The notes beneath the pieces are model-generated. The model saw only the letters and a program-made list of their open reading frames with translations. It was not told where the DNA came from and did no database searches. From Burkholderia aenigmatica (GTDB lineage: Bacteria > Pseudomonadota > Gammaproteobacteria > Burkholderiales > Burkholderiaceae): a DNA stretch of 64,000 nt. The stretch covers positions 166,841 through 230,840 of the forward strand of contig NZ_CABVQC010000004.1 of the NCBI RefSeq assembly GCF_902499175.1, written 5' to 3'. Below are positions 44,573 to 53,867 of the stretch, one piece after another; within the stretch, counting starts at the first letter, position 1; the number at the start of each line of letters is the position of its first letter. A program made the translations under genes and the position numbers.

Positions 44573-45292
44573 ATGGACCAACCGAAACGCATCCTGATCG
44601 TCGAGGACGATGCCGACATCGCCGACGTGCTGAGCCTGCACCTGCGCGACGAGCGCTACGAGGTCGTGCACAGCGCGGACGGTGCCGAGGGGCTGCGCCT
44701 GCTCGAACAGGGCGGCTGGGATGCGCTGATCCTCGACCTGATGCTGCCGGGCGTCGACGGCCTCGAAATCTGCCGGCGGGCGCGCGCGATGACGCGCTAC
44801 ACACCGATCATCATCACGAGCGCGCGTTCGAGCGAGGTGCACCGGATCCTCGGCCTCGAACTCGGTGCCGACGACTATCTGGCCAAGCCGTTCTCGGTGC
44901 TGGAGCTCGTCGCACGTGTGAAGGCGCTGCTGCGGCGCGTCGATGCGCTCGCGCGCGATTCGCGGATCGACGCGGGCACGCTCGACGTCGCGGGGCTGGC
45001 GATCGACCCGATCGCGCGCGAGGCGAGCGTGGACGGCGCGCGCATCGACCTCACGCCACGCGAATTCGACCTGCTGTATTTCTTCGCGCGGCACCCGGGC
45101 AAGGTGTTCTCGCGGATGGACCTGCTCAATGCCGTGTGGGGCTACCAGCACGAAGGCTACGAACACACGGTCAACACCCATATCAACCGGCTGCGCGCGA
45201 AGATCGAGGCCGATCCGGCCGAACCCGTGCGGATCCTCACCGTGTGGGGCCGCGGCTACAAGCTCGCCGCGCCGGGCCAGCGGGACGCATGA
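44573..45292 (+). CDS. OmpR-family response regulator
   Basis: A 239-residue two-component regulator. The receiver domain (1-120) has acidic residues Glu11 and Asp12, phosphoacceptor Asp55 in LILDLMLPG and Lys in GADDYLAKPF. The C-terminal winged helix has EFDLLYFFARHPGKVFSRMD and NTHINRLRAKIE. ATG 44573 is selected because the upstream frame lacks conservation. It overlaps the sensor kinase gene (ATGATGA), a standard operon. Signal unknown. Confidence 0.95.
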   Translation: MDQPKRILIVEDDADIADVLSLHLRDERYEVVHSADGAEGLRLLEQGGWDALILDLMLPGVDGLEICRRARAMTRYTPIIITSARSSEVHRILGLELGADDYLAKPFSVLELVARVKALLRRVDALARDSRIDAGTLDVAGLAIDPIAREASVDGARIDLTPREFDLLYFFARHPGKVFSRMDLLNAVWGYQHEGYEHTVNTHINRLRAKIEADPAEPVRILTVWGRGYKLAAPGQRDA

Positions 45293-46794
45293 TGAAGCTC
45301 ACGCTCACCCAGCGGCTGTCGCTCGTGTTCTCGGTGCTGCTGCTCGCATGCTCGGGCGCGTCCGCGTGGCTGCAGATCCGTGCGAACGACATGCGCGAGC
45401 AGGAAGTCGTGCAGGGGCTGTCGCGCGACCTGGCCGCCAATATCGTCGACAGCGTGACCCACAGCGCGCCGTTGATGGACGCGAACGGGCTGCGCCCGGA
45501 CGCCGTGCGCACGCTGTTCGGGCAGTTGATGGGCGTGAACCCGAGCGTCGAAGTCTATCTGCTCGACAACGCGGGGCGCATCAAGGGCGACGATGCGCCG
45601 CCCGGCCACGTGAAGCGCGACCGCGTCGATCTCGCGCCCGTGCAACGCTTCATCGCGGGCGAGCCGTTGCCGATCCTCGGCGACGACCCGCGCAGCCCCG
45701 ATGCGCGCAAGGTGTTCAGCGCCGCGCCGCTGCAGCGCGCGGGGCAGCCGCCGTCGGGCTACATCTACGTGGTGCTGCTCGGCGAGGCGCACGACCGGCT
45801 GGCCGCGCGCGTCGACGCGGGCAACGTGCTGCGCACGACGCTGTGGTCGATGGCGCTGGTCGCGCTGCTCGGCCTGCTCGCGGGCCTCACCGCGTTCAGC
45901 TTCATCACGCGCCCGCTGCGCCGGCTGACGGACGCGATGCGCCGCTTCGATGCGAACGGCACGCCCGACACGCAGCCGCCGGTGCCGCGTTCGCGGCCGG
46001 GCCGGCGCGGCGACGACATCGTCGTGCTCGAATCCGCGTTCGCGCAGATGGCCGACCGGATCGGCGACCAGTGGCGTGCGCTGACGCACCAGGACCAGCA
46101 GCGGCGCGAACTGATCACGAACATCTCGCACGACCTGCGCACGCCGCTGACGTCGCTGCACGGCTACCTGGAGACGCTGTCGCTGAAGGCCGACACGCTC
46201 GCCGAGACCGAACGGCGGCGCTACCTGTCGATCGCGCTCGCGCAGAGCGCGAAGGTCGGCCGGCTCGCGCAGGCGCTGTTCGAGCTCGCGCGGCTCGAAT
46301 CGGGTGGCGTGCAGGCCGAACGCGAGCCGTTCTCGCTCGTCGATCTCGTGCAGGACGTGTTCCAGAAATTCGAACTGACCGCGCAGGCGCGCGGCGTCGC
46401 GCTGCATGCGCGGATCCCGCCGCGCGTGCCGCCGGTGTCGGCCGATCTCGGGATGATCGAGCGTGTGCTGACCAATCTGCTCGACAACGCGTTGCGCCAC
46501 ACGCCGCAGCACGGCGAGGTCGAGGTTGTGCTGGAGCCGCGCGGCGACCGCGTGGTCGTGACCGTGGCCGATACCGGGGAGGGGATTCCGGCGGCGCGGC
46601 GCGAAGGGCTGTTCCAGCGGCCGCAGCGGCCGATGAGCGGCGGCGCGGTGACGAGCGGCGGGCTCGGGCTGCTGATCGTGCACCGGATGCTGGCGCTCAA
46701 TGGCAGCAGTATCCGGCTGGTCGACCAGGCCGGGCGGGGTGCGGTGTTCGAGTTCGCGCTGGCGGTGGCGCCCGGGTCTGATGGCGTGCGCTGA
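45289..46794 (+). CDS. Sensor histidine kinase
   Basis: A 501-residue inner-membrane kinase. The first membrane helix is at about residues 8-28, a periplasmic sensor loop at 30-180, the second helix at about 184-206, then HAMP. The phosphorylated His281 is in ISHDLRTPLTSLHG. The ATP-binding domain has N-box LLDNALRHTPQHGE, G1 ADTGEGIP and G2 GGLGLLIVHRML. It overlaps its cognate response regulator by four bases. The periplasmic domain is not a family I recognise, so the stimulus is open. Confidence 0.94.
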   Translation: MMKLTLTQRLSLVFSVLLLACSGASAWLQIRANDMREQEVVQGLSRDLAANIVDSVTHSAPLMDANGLRPDAVRTLFGQLMGVNPSVEVYLLDNAGRIKGDDAPPGHVKRDRVDLAPVQRFIAGEPLPILGDDPRSPDARKVFSAAPLQRAGQPPSGYIYVVLLGEAHDRLAARVDAGNVLRTTLWSMALVALLGLLAGLTAFSFITRPLRRLTDAMRRFDANGTPDTQPPVPRSRPGRRGDDIVVLESAFAQMADRIGDQWRALTHQDQQRRELITNISHDLRTPLTSLHGYLETLSLKADTLAETERRRYLSIALAQSAKVGRLAQALFELARLESGGVQAEREPFSLVDLVQDVFQKFELTAQARGVALHARIPPRVPPVSADLGMIERVLTNLLDNALRHTPQHGEVEVVLEPRGDRVVVTVADTGEGIPAARREGLFQRPQRPMSGGAVTSGGLGLLIVHRMLALNGSSIRLVDQAGRGAVFEFALAVAPGSDGVR

Positions 46795-46895
46795 TGCGCG
46801 GCAAAAAAAATTAAACGGGGCGCGAACCGGATGTCCGCGTGCGGCCCTCTTGGCAGGTGAGAGGTTTTCTCTCGACAACCTGAAAGAGGCTCCCG

Positions 46896-47114
46896 ATGTT
46901 TTATGTGAAGAATGTTCCCGCGTGGGAACGCGTGGTCCGGATCGTACTGGGTGCGGTCGTTGCCGTGCTGGCGCTGGCGTGGCTCAAGGGCGTCGCCGGC
47001 ACTGTCGTCGCGGTGGCGGCCGCCGGTATCGTCGTGTCCGGGATGGTCGGCTTCTGTCCGGCGTGCGCGATGGTCGGCCGCCGTCTCGACAAATCGCTCA
47101 AATCGAAGGATTGA
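46896..47114 (+). CDS. DUF2892 (YgaP-like) membrane protein
   Basis: A 72-residue protein starting MFYVKNVPAWERVVRIVLG, the DUF2892 pattern, with two hydrophobic helices separated by a short turn and a CPAC motif in GFCPACAMVGRR. GAGG lies before the ATG. The next gene, an ECF sigma factor, begins one base after its stop, so they are one operon. DUF2892 proteins are inner-membrane and often linked to rhodanese or sulfur/redox functions; its role with a sigma factor is not known. Confidence 0.88.
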   Translation: MFYVKNVPAWERVVRIVLGAVVAVLALAWLKGVAGTVVAVAAAGIVVSGMVGFCPACAMVGRRLDKSLKSKD

Positions 47115-47115
47115 C

Positions 47116-47634
47116 ATGCCGACGGACGAGCAACGGCTGAACGCGATCGAGGCCGCCCGCGCGGGCGACCCGCTCGCGCTCGAACGGCTGCTGCGGCTGT
47201 GCCAGCCCGACGCGCGCCGCTATGCGCAGCGCAACTGCTTCATTTCCGACGTCGACGATGCGGTGCAGGAAGCGCTGCTGATCGTGTCGCGCAAGGTGAC
47301 GTCGGTGCGCACGCTGGCCGCGTTCTCGGGCTGGCTGTTCAGCGTCGTGCGCCGCGAATGCCGGCGGCTCGGCCGCACGGCATTGCACCACGATCCGTAC
47401 GACGAGGAGAAGGTCGACCGCTGGCTGGCCAGCCGCGACACCGACGCGTTGCGGCGCGAGCTGGTCGACGCGCTGGAGTCGCTGCCGCAGGACTATCGCG
47501 ACATCCTGCTGATGCGCGATTTCGAGGAGCTGACGATTGCCGAGATCGCGGCGCGCGTCGGGCTGTCGTCGTCGGCCGCGAAAAGCCGCCTGCACCGGGC
47601 CCGCACGCTCGCGCGCGAATACCTGCTCGCGTAG
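47116..47634 (+). CDS. ECF-type RNA polymerase sigma factor
   Basis: A 172-residue group 4 sigma-70 factor. Region 2 (about 18-80) includes DVDDAVQEALLIVSRKVTSV, and region 4 (about 115-168) includes ESLPQDYRDILLMRDFEELT and EIAARVGLSSSAAKSRLHRA. No anti-sigma factor gene is adjacent; only the small DUF2892 membrane protein precedes it by one base. That partner could take the place of a membrane anti-sigma, which is speculation. Confidence 0.93.
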   Translation: MPTDEQRLNAIEAARAGDPLALERLLRLCQPDARRYAQRNCFISDVDDAVQEALLIVSRKVTSVRTLAAFSGWLFSVVRRECRRLGRTALHHDPYDEEKVDRWLASRDTDALRRELVDALESLPQDYRDILLMRDFEELTIAEIAARVGLSSSAAKSRLHRARTLAREYLLA

Positions 47635-47674
47635 CCGGCCGTGCTCGTCGGCCCGGCTCAGCCAGCGGTCGGGC

Positions 47675-48775
47675 TCACCCGCCGCGCTTGCGCCGCACGT
47701 CGCTCGGCGTCATGCCGGTCCAGCGCTTGAACGCATGGCGAAACCCCACGGCGTCGCTGAAGCCGAGTGTCAACGCGATGTCCTCGGTGCTGAGCGTGGT
47801 CGTGCTGAGGTAATCGATCGCGAGCGCCTTGCGCACGCTCGCCAGCAACTCGCTGTACGACGTGCCTTCGGCTTCGAGCTTGCGGCGCAGCGTGCGCGAT
47901 GTGATGCACAGGATCGCCGCGATCGCGTCGATGTCCGGAAACTGCCCGGGCGTGCGCGTGAGTTCCTGGTACACGCGCCGCGTGACGCCGGCCTGGCTGC
48001 GCAATTCATCGAGCAGGCTCGCGCAATGCGACGACACCTGCGCGGCGGTAATCGGATTCGCGAGCTGCGGCGCGCGCGTGAGCCACGCGGCCGGGTAGCT
48101 GAGCACGTGATGCGGCTGGTCGAAGGCGATCGGGCATTCGAGCGCATCGGCCAGCAGTGCCGCGTGTGCCGGCTGCGGTTGCGCGAACTGCGCACGCGCC
48201 GGCACGCACCACGCACCCATCACGTCCTTGATGATCGTCACGTGCAACGCGAACTGCATGTCGATCAGGAAACGGTACAACGGCTCGTCGAGATCGGGCA
48301 GCGCGACTTCGTGCCGGTCGGGAAACTGCCACGACGCGGTATCGCCCTGTTCGACCCAGCGGATCGCGAGCATGCCGTTCGCGAGCCGGTGATATTTGAC
48401 GGCCGATTCGAACGCGTGCGCGAGCGATTCCGAACACAGCATCGCGTAGCCGTACATCCCGTAGCTCGACACGTGCAGCCGATGGCCGACGCGCACGCCG
48501 AGGTCGGTGTCGTCGTAGCGGCCGATTGCATTGCGCGCGGCCGTGAGGAACTGCAGCGGCGACGTGAGCGTGAACGGGTCCGCGACGGCGGCCGGCGTGA
48601 GGCCGGTACCGTCGAGCACCGCGGCCGGGTCGATGCCGGCTTGCGCCGCCACGTCGAGCAGCACGGCCAGCTTGGCCGGCGTGAAGCGCTGCTCGCGCAA
48701 CGCGTGGGTCGGCTCGACGTCCGGCAGGCGGGCTGCGCGGGCGGTCGTCGGGTTCAAGAGCGCGCTGCGCGGCAT
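47675..48775 (-). CDS. AraC-family regulator with arabinose-binding-type N-terminal domain
   Basis: A 366-residue regulator. The N-terminal half matches the OruR/ArgR-like arabinose-binding domain (LLDVAAQAGIDPAAVLDGTG, GVRVGHRLHVSSYGMYGYAM, FDQPHHVLSYPAAWL). The C-terminal HTH_18 has DIDAIAAILCITSRTLRRKL and DIALTLGFSDAVGFRHAFKR. It is convergent with the sigma factor and faces away from the AhpD-like gene. Targets unknown. Confidence 0.92.
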   Translation of the reverse strand: MPRSALLNPTTARAARLPDVEPTHALREQRFTPAKLAVLLDVAAQAGIDPAAVLDGTGLTPAAVADPFTLTSPLQFLTAARNAIGRYDDTDLGVRVGHRLHVSSYGMYGYAMLCSESLAHAFESAVKYHRLANGMLAIRWVEQGDTASWQFPDRHEVALPDLDEPLYRFLIDMQFALHVTIIKDVMGAWCVPARAQFAQPQPAHAALLADALECPIAFDQPHHVLSYPAAWLTRAPQLANPITAAQVSSHCASLLDELRSQAGVTRRVYQELTRTPGQFPDIDAIAAILCITSRTLRRKLEAEGTSYSELLASVRKALAIDYLSTTTLSTEDIALTLGFSDAVGFRHAFKRWTGMTPSDVRRKRGG

Positions 48776-48914
48776 GGGAGAGTCCTGCGTCCGAATCGAT
48801 ATCGTTTACGGCACGCAATTCTGCTCGGGATCGGTCCCATGCGCTACAGGGTTCACCCTGATACGCGTGCCGGCGCCACCCGGCGCGGCGCGCCGCAACC
48901 GCGGCGACCCGGCG

Positions 48915-49370
48915 TCAACCGGCCTGGAACACACCGGCCTGCCAGGCGAACGGCTTCGCGAGCCGGTTCCACGTGTTGATCTGCGCGACGATCAGCGTGA
49001 GCGTGACCAGTTCGTCGCGATCGAAGTGCGCGCGCGTCGCGTCGACGAGTGCGTCGCCGATCGCGTGCTCGCTGATCAGCGTCAGCGCTTCCGCCCAGCG
49101 CAGCGCGGCCTGCTCCTTCGGGCTGTAGAGATCGGGCGTTTCGTGCCATACGGGCAGCAGGTGGTAGCGCAGCGGATCTTCGCCCGCGTGGATGCCCTCC
49201 TTGATGTGGCGGTCGAGGCAGTAGGCGCAGCCATTGAGCTGCGATACGCGTGCGCGTACCAGTTCCACAAGCTTGAAATCGTGGCCGGTGTTGTTCGCAT
49301 ATTCCTCGACGTTGAGCACGACGTCGAGGAGCCGGGCGGGGAGTTGTCCAAACGGGATGCGTTCTGGCAT
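48915..49370 (-). CDS. AhpD-like carboxymuconolactone decarboxylase family protein
   Basis: A 151-residue all-helical CMD-fold protein. The redox motif CAYCLDRH (Cys-x2-Cys-x3-His) marks the AhpD-like peroxidase branch. The N-terminal MPERIPFGQLPARLLDVVLN and C-terminal INTWNRLAKPFAWQAG are conserved in proteobacterial members. It probably takes part in peroxide or alkyl hydroperoxide defence. It stands alone between an AraC gene and a gene-free stretch. Confidence 0.9.
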   Translation of the reverse strand: MPERIPFGQLPARLLDVVLNVEEYANNTGHDFKLVELVRARVSQLNGCAYCLDRHIKEGIHAGEDPLRYHLLPVWHETPDLYSPKEQAALRWAEALTLISEHAIGDALVDATRAHFDRDELVTLTLIVAQINTWNRLAKPFAWQAGVFQAG

Positions 49371-49906
49371 GGCGACTGACCTTTGAAAGAGCGGGACTGG
49401 ATCGTTGGGTGGACTGGCCGTGTTGCTTGATCAGGTGTTGCACGCTGCCGAGGCCGGCGTAATGTGTGCAGTAATCCTGATTGTCCGGTGGCGGGATCGA
49501 CCGACGAGACGGGGTGAGGATGCGCGCATGACCCGTTGTGCGGATGGTGTGTATCGGCGGCATCGGCTGCGGCGCGCGGCACGTTCGGCCGTGGCGAACC
49601 GGAAGCGAAGCGATCGTATCAGGCGCGGCCGGCGACAGGAATCGCCCGATCCCGTATGGTGTTCATGCAAATGGACCGATAGTAGGGCCGGCTGACGCCG
49701 GCCGAAGTGACGGCATCGTGCGATGTTGTCTAGACAAGCGCAGACCCCCGCGTGTCCGTTTCGATCATCTTTTCGGCCACCCGGATCATTTTCAAAGCGC
49801 GCCGCGTGGGCGATAGTCGCCGGTCAGGCGATGGTCCGCGCTTCTCCGGCGTGCAGGCCATCGTGCGAACGGCGCGGCCGGCGCGCCGTCCCCCGTGGAG
49901 TGAGAC
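49371..49906. other. Gene-free stretch upstream of the acyl-CoA ligase
   Basis: About 540 bases between divergent genes. It includes the hairpin GGCCGGC-TGAC-GCCGGCC (49686-49703). No coding sequence with a known domain was seen; promoters for both flanking genes are expected here. Confidence 0.5.
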
Positions 49907-51541
49907 ATGACGAAGAGACACTGGACCGGGTCGTATGGCTCGATCCCCGCCGAGATCGATCCCGATCGCTTTCCTTCCGTAAGCGCGCTGCTGGACAACG
50001 CGATGCGCCGTTTCGCCGATCGCCCGGCGTTCCACTCATATGGCCGCACGCTCACCTATGCCGACGTCGACCGTCTGTCGACCGCGCTGGCCGCTTATCT
50101 GCAGCAGATCGTGGGCGTGCGCAAGGGCGATCGCGTCGCCGTGATGCTGCCGAACGTACTCGCGTTCCCGGTCGCGTTCGTCGCCATCGCGAAGATCGGT
50201 GCGATCCAGGTCAACGTGAACCCGCTCTACACGGCGCGCGAGCTCGAGCATCAGCTCAACGACGCGGGTGTCGAGGTCGCCGTGGTGTGCGGCGGGTCGA
50301 TGGGCACGTTCGCCGAGGTGGTCGGGGGCACGCGCGTGCGCACCGTGCTGAGCGTCGGGCGCGGCGATCTCGGCGTCGTCGATGCGCCGGCCGGCGCATG
50401 CGACGCGCTGCCGCCCGGCTCGGTCCCGCTCGCGGACGCCATCGCCGCCGGGGAATCGCTCGCGTGCGAACCGGTCGCGCTGAGCGGCGCGGATCTGCTG
50501 CTGCTGCAGTACACGGGCGGCACGACCGGCCTGTCGAAGGGCGCCGCGCTGTCGCACCGCAACCTCGTCGCGAACATCGAGCAGTTCGGCGCGATCGTGC
50601 CGGCGGCGCGCGAGCCGGGCGAGGAGGTCGTCGTCACGGCGATCCCGCTGTATCACATCTTCGCGCTGACGGTGAACTTCCTGTCCTACTTCGGGATCGG
50701 CGCGCAGAACCGGCTGATCGCGAACCCGCGCGACATGGACGGCTTCATCGACGTGCTGAAGGTCGCGCGGCCGACGGTGTTCGTCGGCGTGAACACGCTG
50801 TACGCGGGGCTCGCGGGCCATCCGCGCCTGACGGAAGTCGACTGGTCGCGGCTGAAGCTGTCGGCCGGCGGCGGCGCGGCTGTGATCGACGTGATCTCGT
50901 CGCGCTGGAAGGCGGTGACGGGCAATTTCATCCGCGAGGGTTACGGGCTGTCGGAAACGTCGCCGGTCGTGTCGTTCAACCCGCAGTCGATCGACTCGTT
51001 CACGGGCACCACGGGCCTGCCGCTGCCGTCGACCGACGTGAAGCTGCTCGACGACCAGGACAACGAGGTGGCGATCGGCGGCGCGGGCGAGATCTGCGTG
51101 AAGGGGCCGCAGGTGATGGGCGGCTACTGGCAGAAACCGGACGCGAATGCGGCCGCGTTCACGGCCGACGGCTATTTCCGCACCGGCGACGTTGGCGTGT
51201 TCGACGAAGCCGGTTTCCTGCGGATCGTCGACCGCAAGAAGGACATGATCATCGTGTCGGGCTTCAACGTGTACCCGAACGAGGTGGAGGCCGTGGCGAC
51301 CGGCGTGCCGGGCGTCGCCGAATGCGCGTGCATCGGCGTGCCGGACGCGCGCACGGGCGAGGCCGTCAAGCTGTTCGTGGTGCTGGCGCAGGATGCCTAC
51401 GTGACGGAGGAGCAACTCGTCGCGCATTGCCGCGCGAGCCTCGCGGCCTACAAGGTGCCGAAGCTCATTCGCTTCGTCGACCGGCTGCCGAAGTCGACCG
51501 TCGGCAAGATCCTGCGCCGGGAACTCAGCCGCACCGACTGA
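49907..51541 (+). CDS. Long-chain fatty-acid-CoA ligase
   Basis: A 544-residue AMP-forming ligase of the FadD type. Phosphate-binding motif YTGGTTGLSKGAALSH is near residue 199; FIREGYGLSETSPVV holds the A5 motif; YFRTGDVGVFDEAGFLRIVD and RKKDMIIVSGFNVYPNEVE cover A7-A8 and the fatty-acyl ligase signature; the C-terminal Lys is in KSTVGKILRRELS. ATG 49907 follows GGAGTGAGAC. An AraC regulator gene follows on the same strand about 100 bases later and may control it. The chain-length range is unknown. Confidence 0.93.
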   Translation: MTKRHWTGSYGSIPAEIDPDRFPSVSALLDNAMRRFADRPAFHSYGRTLTYADVDRLSTALAAYLQQIVGVRKGDRVAVMLPNVLAFPVAFVAIAKIGAIQVNVNPLYTARELEHQLNDAGVEVAVVCGGSMGTFAEVVGGTRVRTVLSVGRGDLGVVDAPAGACDALPPGSVPLADAIAAGESLACEPVALSGADLLLLQYTGGTTGLSKGAALSHRNLVANIEQFGAIVPAAREPGEEVVVTAIPLYHIFALTVNFLSYFGIGAQNRLIANPRDMDGFIDVLKVARPTVFVGVNTLYAGLAGHPRLTEVDWSRLKLSAGGGAAVIDVISSRWKAVTGNFIREGYGLSETSPVVSFNPQSIDSFTGTTGLPLPSTDVKLLDDQDNEVAIGGAGEICVKGPQVMGGYWQKPDANAAAFTADGYFRTGDVGVFDEAGFLRIVDRKKDMIIVSGFNVYPNEVEAVATGVPGVAECACIGVPDARTGEAVKLFVVLAQDAYVTEEQLVAHCRASLAAYKVPKLIRFVDRLPKSTVGKILRRELSRTD

Positions 51542-51642
51542 TGGCGTCGGCGCGCCGCGCAGGGCCCGGCGCGCCGAGGGCCCGGAAGGCTCCGCACGGG
51601 CCGCTCAAGTACAATGCGAGCGGTTCGATCGACGGGGACGCG

Positions 51643-52701
51643 ATGACTGGTTCAGATTCACTTTCCGCCCAGCCCGAGCCTGCGCCGGGGCGTGCACTGC
51701 CGTCGCCGAGCGCGACGGTGCCGATCTCGCTCGTCAACGGCTTCCTCGCAAGCGCGGGCGTGCAGCGCGACGTGGTCGAGCGCTACCTGCGCGGGGCCGG
51801 CATCCCGATCGAGCTGCTCGGCGAACCGCATGCGCGCGTGACGGAGGAGCAGTTCTCGACGCTGTACCGTACGCTCGCGATCGACCTCGACGACGAGATG
51901 CCCGGCATCTTCTCGCGCCCGCTGCGCGGCGGCACGCTGAAGTACCTGTGCCTGAGCCTGCTCGATGCGCGCAACCTCGAAACGGCGCTGCATCGTTTCG
52001 GGCAATTCTTCCATATCCTGCTCGACGATTTCTTCGTCGAATCGAAGCGCGACGGCCTCGTCGCGCAGGCGGTGCTGCGCCCGAACGACGCGATCGGCCC
52101 GATCGGCGCGCTCGGCCAGGAACTGATGCTCAAGCTCGTGCACGGCGTGTGCTCCTGGCTGATCGGGCAGAAGATCCCGCTGCTGCAGATCGAGTTCGCG
52201 TGCCCGCGGCCGCGCCATGCGGTCGACCACCTGTACTTCTTCACCGGCGCCGTGCAGTTCGACTGCGAGCGCACGCTGATGCGCTTCAGCGCGGACTACC
52301 TCGACGCGCCGATCCGGCAGAGCAAGCGCAACCTGCGCAAGTTCCTCGCGCGCGCACCCGGCGACTGGATCTTCGAATCGTTCAGCGAACAGCTCGTGTG
52401 CCATCGCGTGCGGCAGTACCTGTCGGAAGCGTTGCCCGACCTGCCCGTGATCGATCACGCGGCCGAGCACCTGCATTGCTCGGTGCGCACGCTGAGCCGC
52501 CACCTGGCCGCCGAAGGGACGACGTTCCAGGTGCTCAAGGACGAACTGCGGCGCGACATCGCGATCCAGCGGCTGACCGACACGCCCGACACGATCGCGG
52601 CGATCGGCGCCGACATCGGCTTCGACGATCCCAGCGCGTTCCACCGCGCGTTCCGGCACTGGACGGGGAGCACGCCCGGCACTTACCGGCGGCGCGCGTA
52701 A
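51643..52701 (+). CDS. AraC-family regulator with arabinose-binding-type N-terminal domain
   Basis: A 352-residue AraC protein: an N-terminal OruR-like ligand domain (VNGFLASAGVQRDVVERYL, HARVTEEQFSTLYRTLAIDL, LDARNLETALHRFGQFFHIL) and C-terminal HTH_18 (AEHLHCSVRTLSRHLAAEGT, IAAIGADIGFDDPSAFHRAF). It follows the acyl-CoA ligase and is likely linked to fatty-acid use; many relatives sense fatty acids. ATG 51643 has GGGGACG nearby. Confidence 0.92.
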   Translation: MTGSDSLSAQPEPAPGRALPSPSATVPISLVNGFLASAGVQRDVVERYLRGAGIPIELLGEPHARVTEEQFSTLYRTLAIDLDDEMPGIFSRPLRGGTLKYLCLSLLDARNLETALHRFGQFFHILLDDFFVESKRDGLVAQAVLRPNDAIGPIGALGQELMLKLVHGVCSWLIGQKIPLLQIEFACPRPRHAVDHLYFFTGAVQFDCERTLMRFSADYLDAPIRQSKRNLRKFLARAPGDWIFESFSEQLVCHRVRQYLSEALPDLPVIDHAAEHLHCSVRTLSRHLAAEGTTFQVLKDELRRDIAIQRLTDTPDTIAAIGADIGFDDPSAFHRAFRHWTGSTPGTYRRRA

Positions 52702-52720
52702 CGGGTCGCGTCAAGCTTCA

Positions 52721-52784
52721 AGGTAGCCGGTTCCCATAACCGGATACCTTCGCGCGCTCCCATGGACGGCGCCCATCGGTGACG
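52721..52784. repeat. Direct repeat with three CCCAT heptamers, copy 1 (downstream end of the RND locus)
   Basis: This 64-base segment is about 78 percent identical (50 of 64) to 59788-59851, in the same orientation. It has TTCCCAT at 52731, CTCCCAT at 52757 and CGCCCAT at 52770, i.e. steps of 26 and 13 bases, identical to the other copy. Confidence 0.75.
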
Positions 52785-52801
52785 TGATCGGACTCGTGTG
52801 C

Positions 52802-53068
52802 TCATCGCCGGATTGGGGGCGTGCGCGCGAGTTTGACCAGATCGACGATCGACAGAACCAGTCCGGCCAACATCAATGCGGCGAATACGAGGTAATCCGG
52901 CGTTTCGTGAATCACGGCCGCGAGTGCGCTGTCTGTCGCGGGGAACCAGACCGCCTGGACCACGCAATACGCGATGAACCCTGCATCGGCGATCGCCAGC
53001 ACGAAGGCGGCTGACAGGAGGCCGACGATCCGCGCCACCCGCAGACGGGATCCACGATGTGCGTTCAC
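52802..53068 (-). CDS. Small two-helix membrane protein linked to the response regulator
   Basis: An 88-residue protein starting at GTG 53068, which overlaps the response-regulator stop (GTGA). Two hydrophobic helices are visible, ARIVGLLSAAFVLAIADAGF and YLVFAALMLAGLVLSIVDLV, with an acidic/aromatic loop between them. No family is recognised. Tight coupling suggests a function with the efflux system or as a sensor accessory where the histidine kinase would usually be. Confidence 0.7.
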   Translation of the reverse strand: MNAHRGSRLRVARIVGLLSAAFVLAIADAGFIAYCVVQAVWFPATDSALAAVIHETPDYLVFAALMLAGLVLSIVDLVKLARTPPIRR

Positions 53069-53754
53069 TGCGTGCTGCGCAGCCGGTAGCCGACGCCGCG
53101 CATCACCTCCGGCACCCCGGACGCGCCCGCGCATTCGAGCTTCTTGCGCAGCCGGCTGATATGGCTGTCGACGGTCCGCTCCAGCGCATCGACGTCGGCG
53201 AGGCAGGCGTCGATCAGTTCGCCGCGCGTGAATACGCGGTTCGGCGAGCCGGCCAGGTGGGCGAGCAGCCGGAATTCGGTCAGCGTCAGCGAGACGCCGG
53301 TTTCTCCGGCGTCCGTGCGGACCGTGGTCAGATAGCTTTGCGTATCGATTTCAAGGTTGCCGACCTTGATGACGCGTCCCGAGGCGGCCGTTTCGAAACG
53401 ACGCAGGATCGCGCGGATGCGCGCGACCACCTCGGCCGGATTGAACGGCTTCGTGATGTAGTCGTCCGCGCCGAAACGCAGCCCCTGCAGGCGGTCGATT
53501 TCGCGGTCGAGCGCCGTGACGATGACGATCGGCGTGTCGATGCGGCGTCGCAGTTCGACCAGGACTTCCCAGCCGTCCTTCTTCGGCATCTTGACGTCGA
53601 GCAGGATCAGGTCGGGCTTCAGCACGGGCTGCACGTCGAGCACGGCCTGGCCGTGACCGACGCGATAGGTGCGTAAGCCGTCGTGAGCGAGGTAGGCGTC
53701 GAGTATTTCGGCGATCTCCGGATCGTCTTCGGCAATGAGTATGAGCGGGTTCAT
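53065..53754 (-). CDS. OmpR-family response regulator of the RND efflux locus
   Basis: A 229-residue two-component regulator. The receiver has acidic residues in LIAEDDPEIAEIL, phospho-Asp53 in LILLDVKMPKKDG and Lys in GADDYITKPFNPAE; the winged helix has VSLTLTEFRLLAHLAGSPNR and ERTVDSHISRLRKKLE. BaeR/ParR-like relatives activate drug-efflux pumps. It lies downstream of the outer-membrane component of the pump (113 bases) on the same strand. No histidine kinase gene is next to it. Confidence 0.93.
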   Translation of the reverse strand: MNPLILIAEDDPEIAEILDAYLAHDGLRTYRVGHGQAVLDVQPVLKPDLILLDVKMPKKDGWEVLVELRRRIDTPIVIVTALDREIDRLQGLRFGADDYITKPFNPAEVVARIRAILRRFETAASGRVIKVGNLEIDTQSYLTTVRTDAGETGVSLTLTEFRLLAHLAGSPNRVFTRGELIDACLADVDALERTVDSHISRLRKKLECAGASGVPEVMRGVGYRLRSTQ

Positions 53755-53867
53755 CGGTATCGCTGGAAGTGAGCGTGACCTGTAGGCAGTCCGGCGGCGC
53801 GGCACGTGCGCCGCCGGACTGCACCGTGCTTTCGGCTGTCGCGAACGGATCGGCGACGGCCCGTTGC

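Noticed and set aside
49723..51540. Plus-strand open frame upstream of and in frame with the AraC gene at 51643
   Set aside because: It overlaps the acyl-CoA ligase in another frame with Arg-rich nonsense sequence; only the part from ATG 51643 is real.
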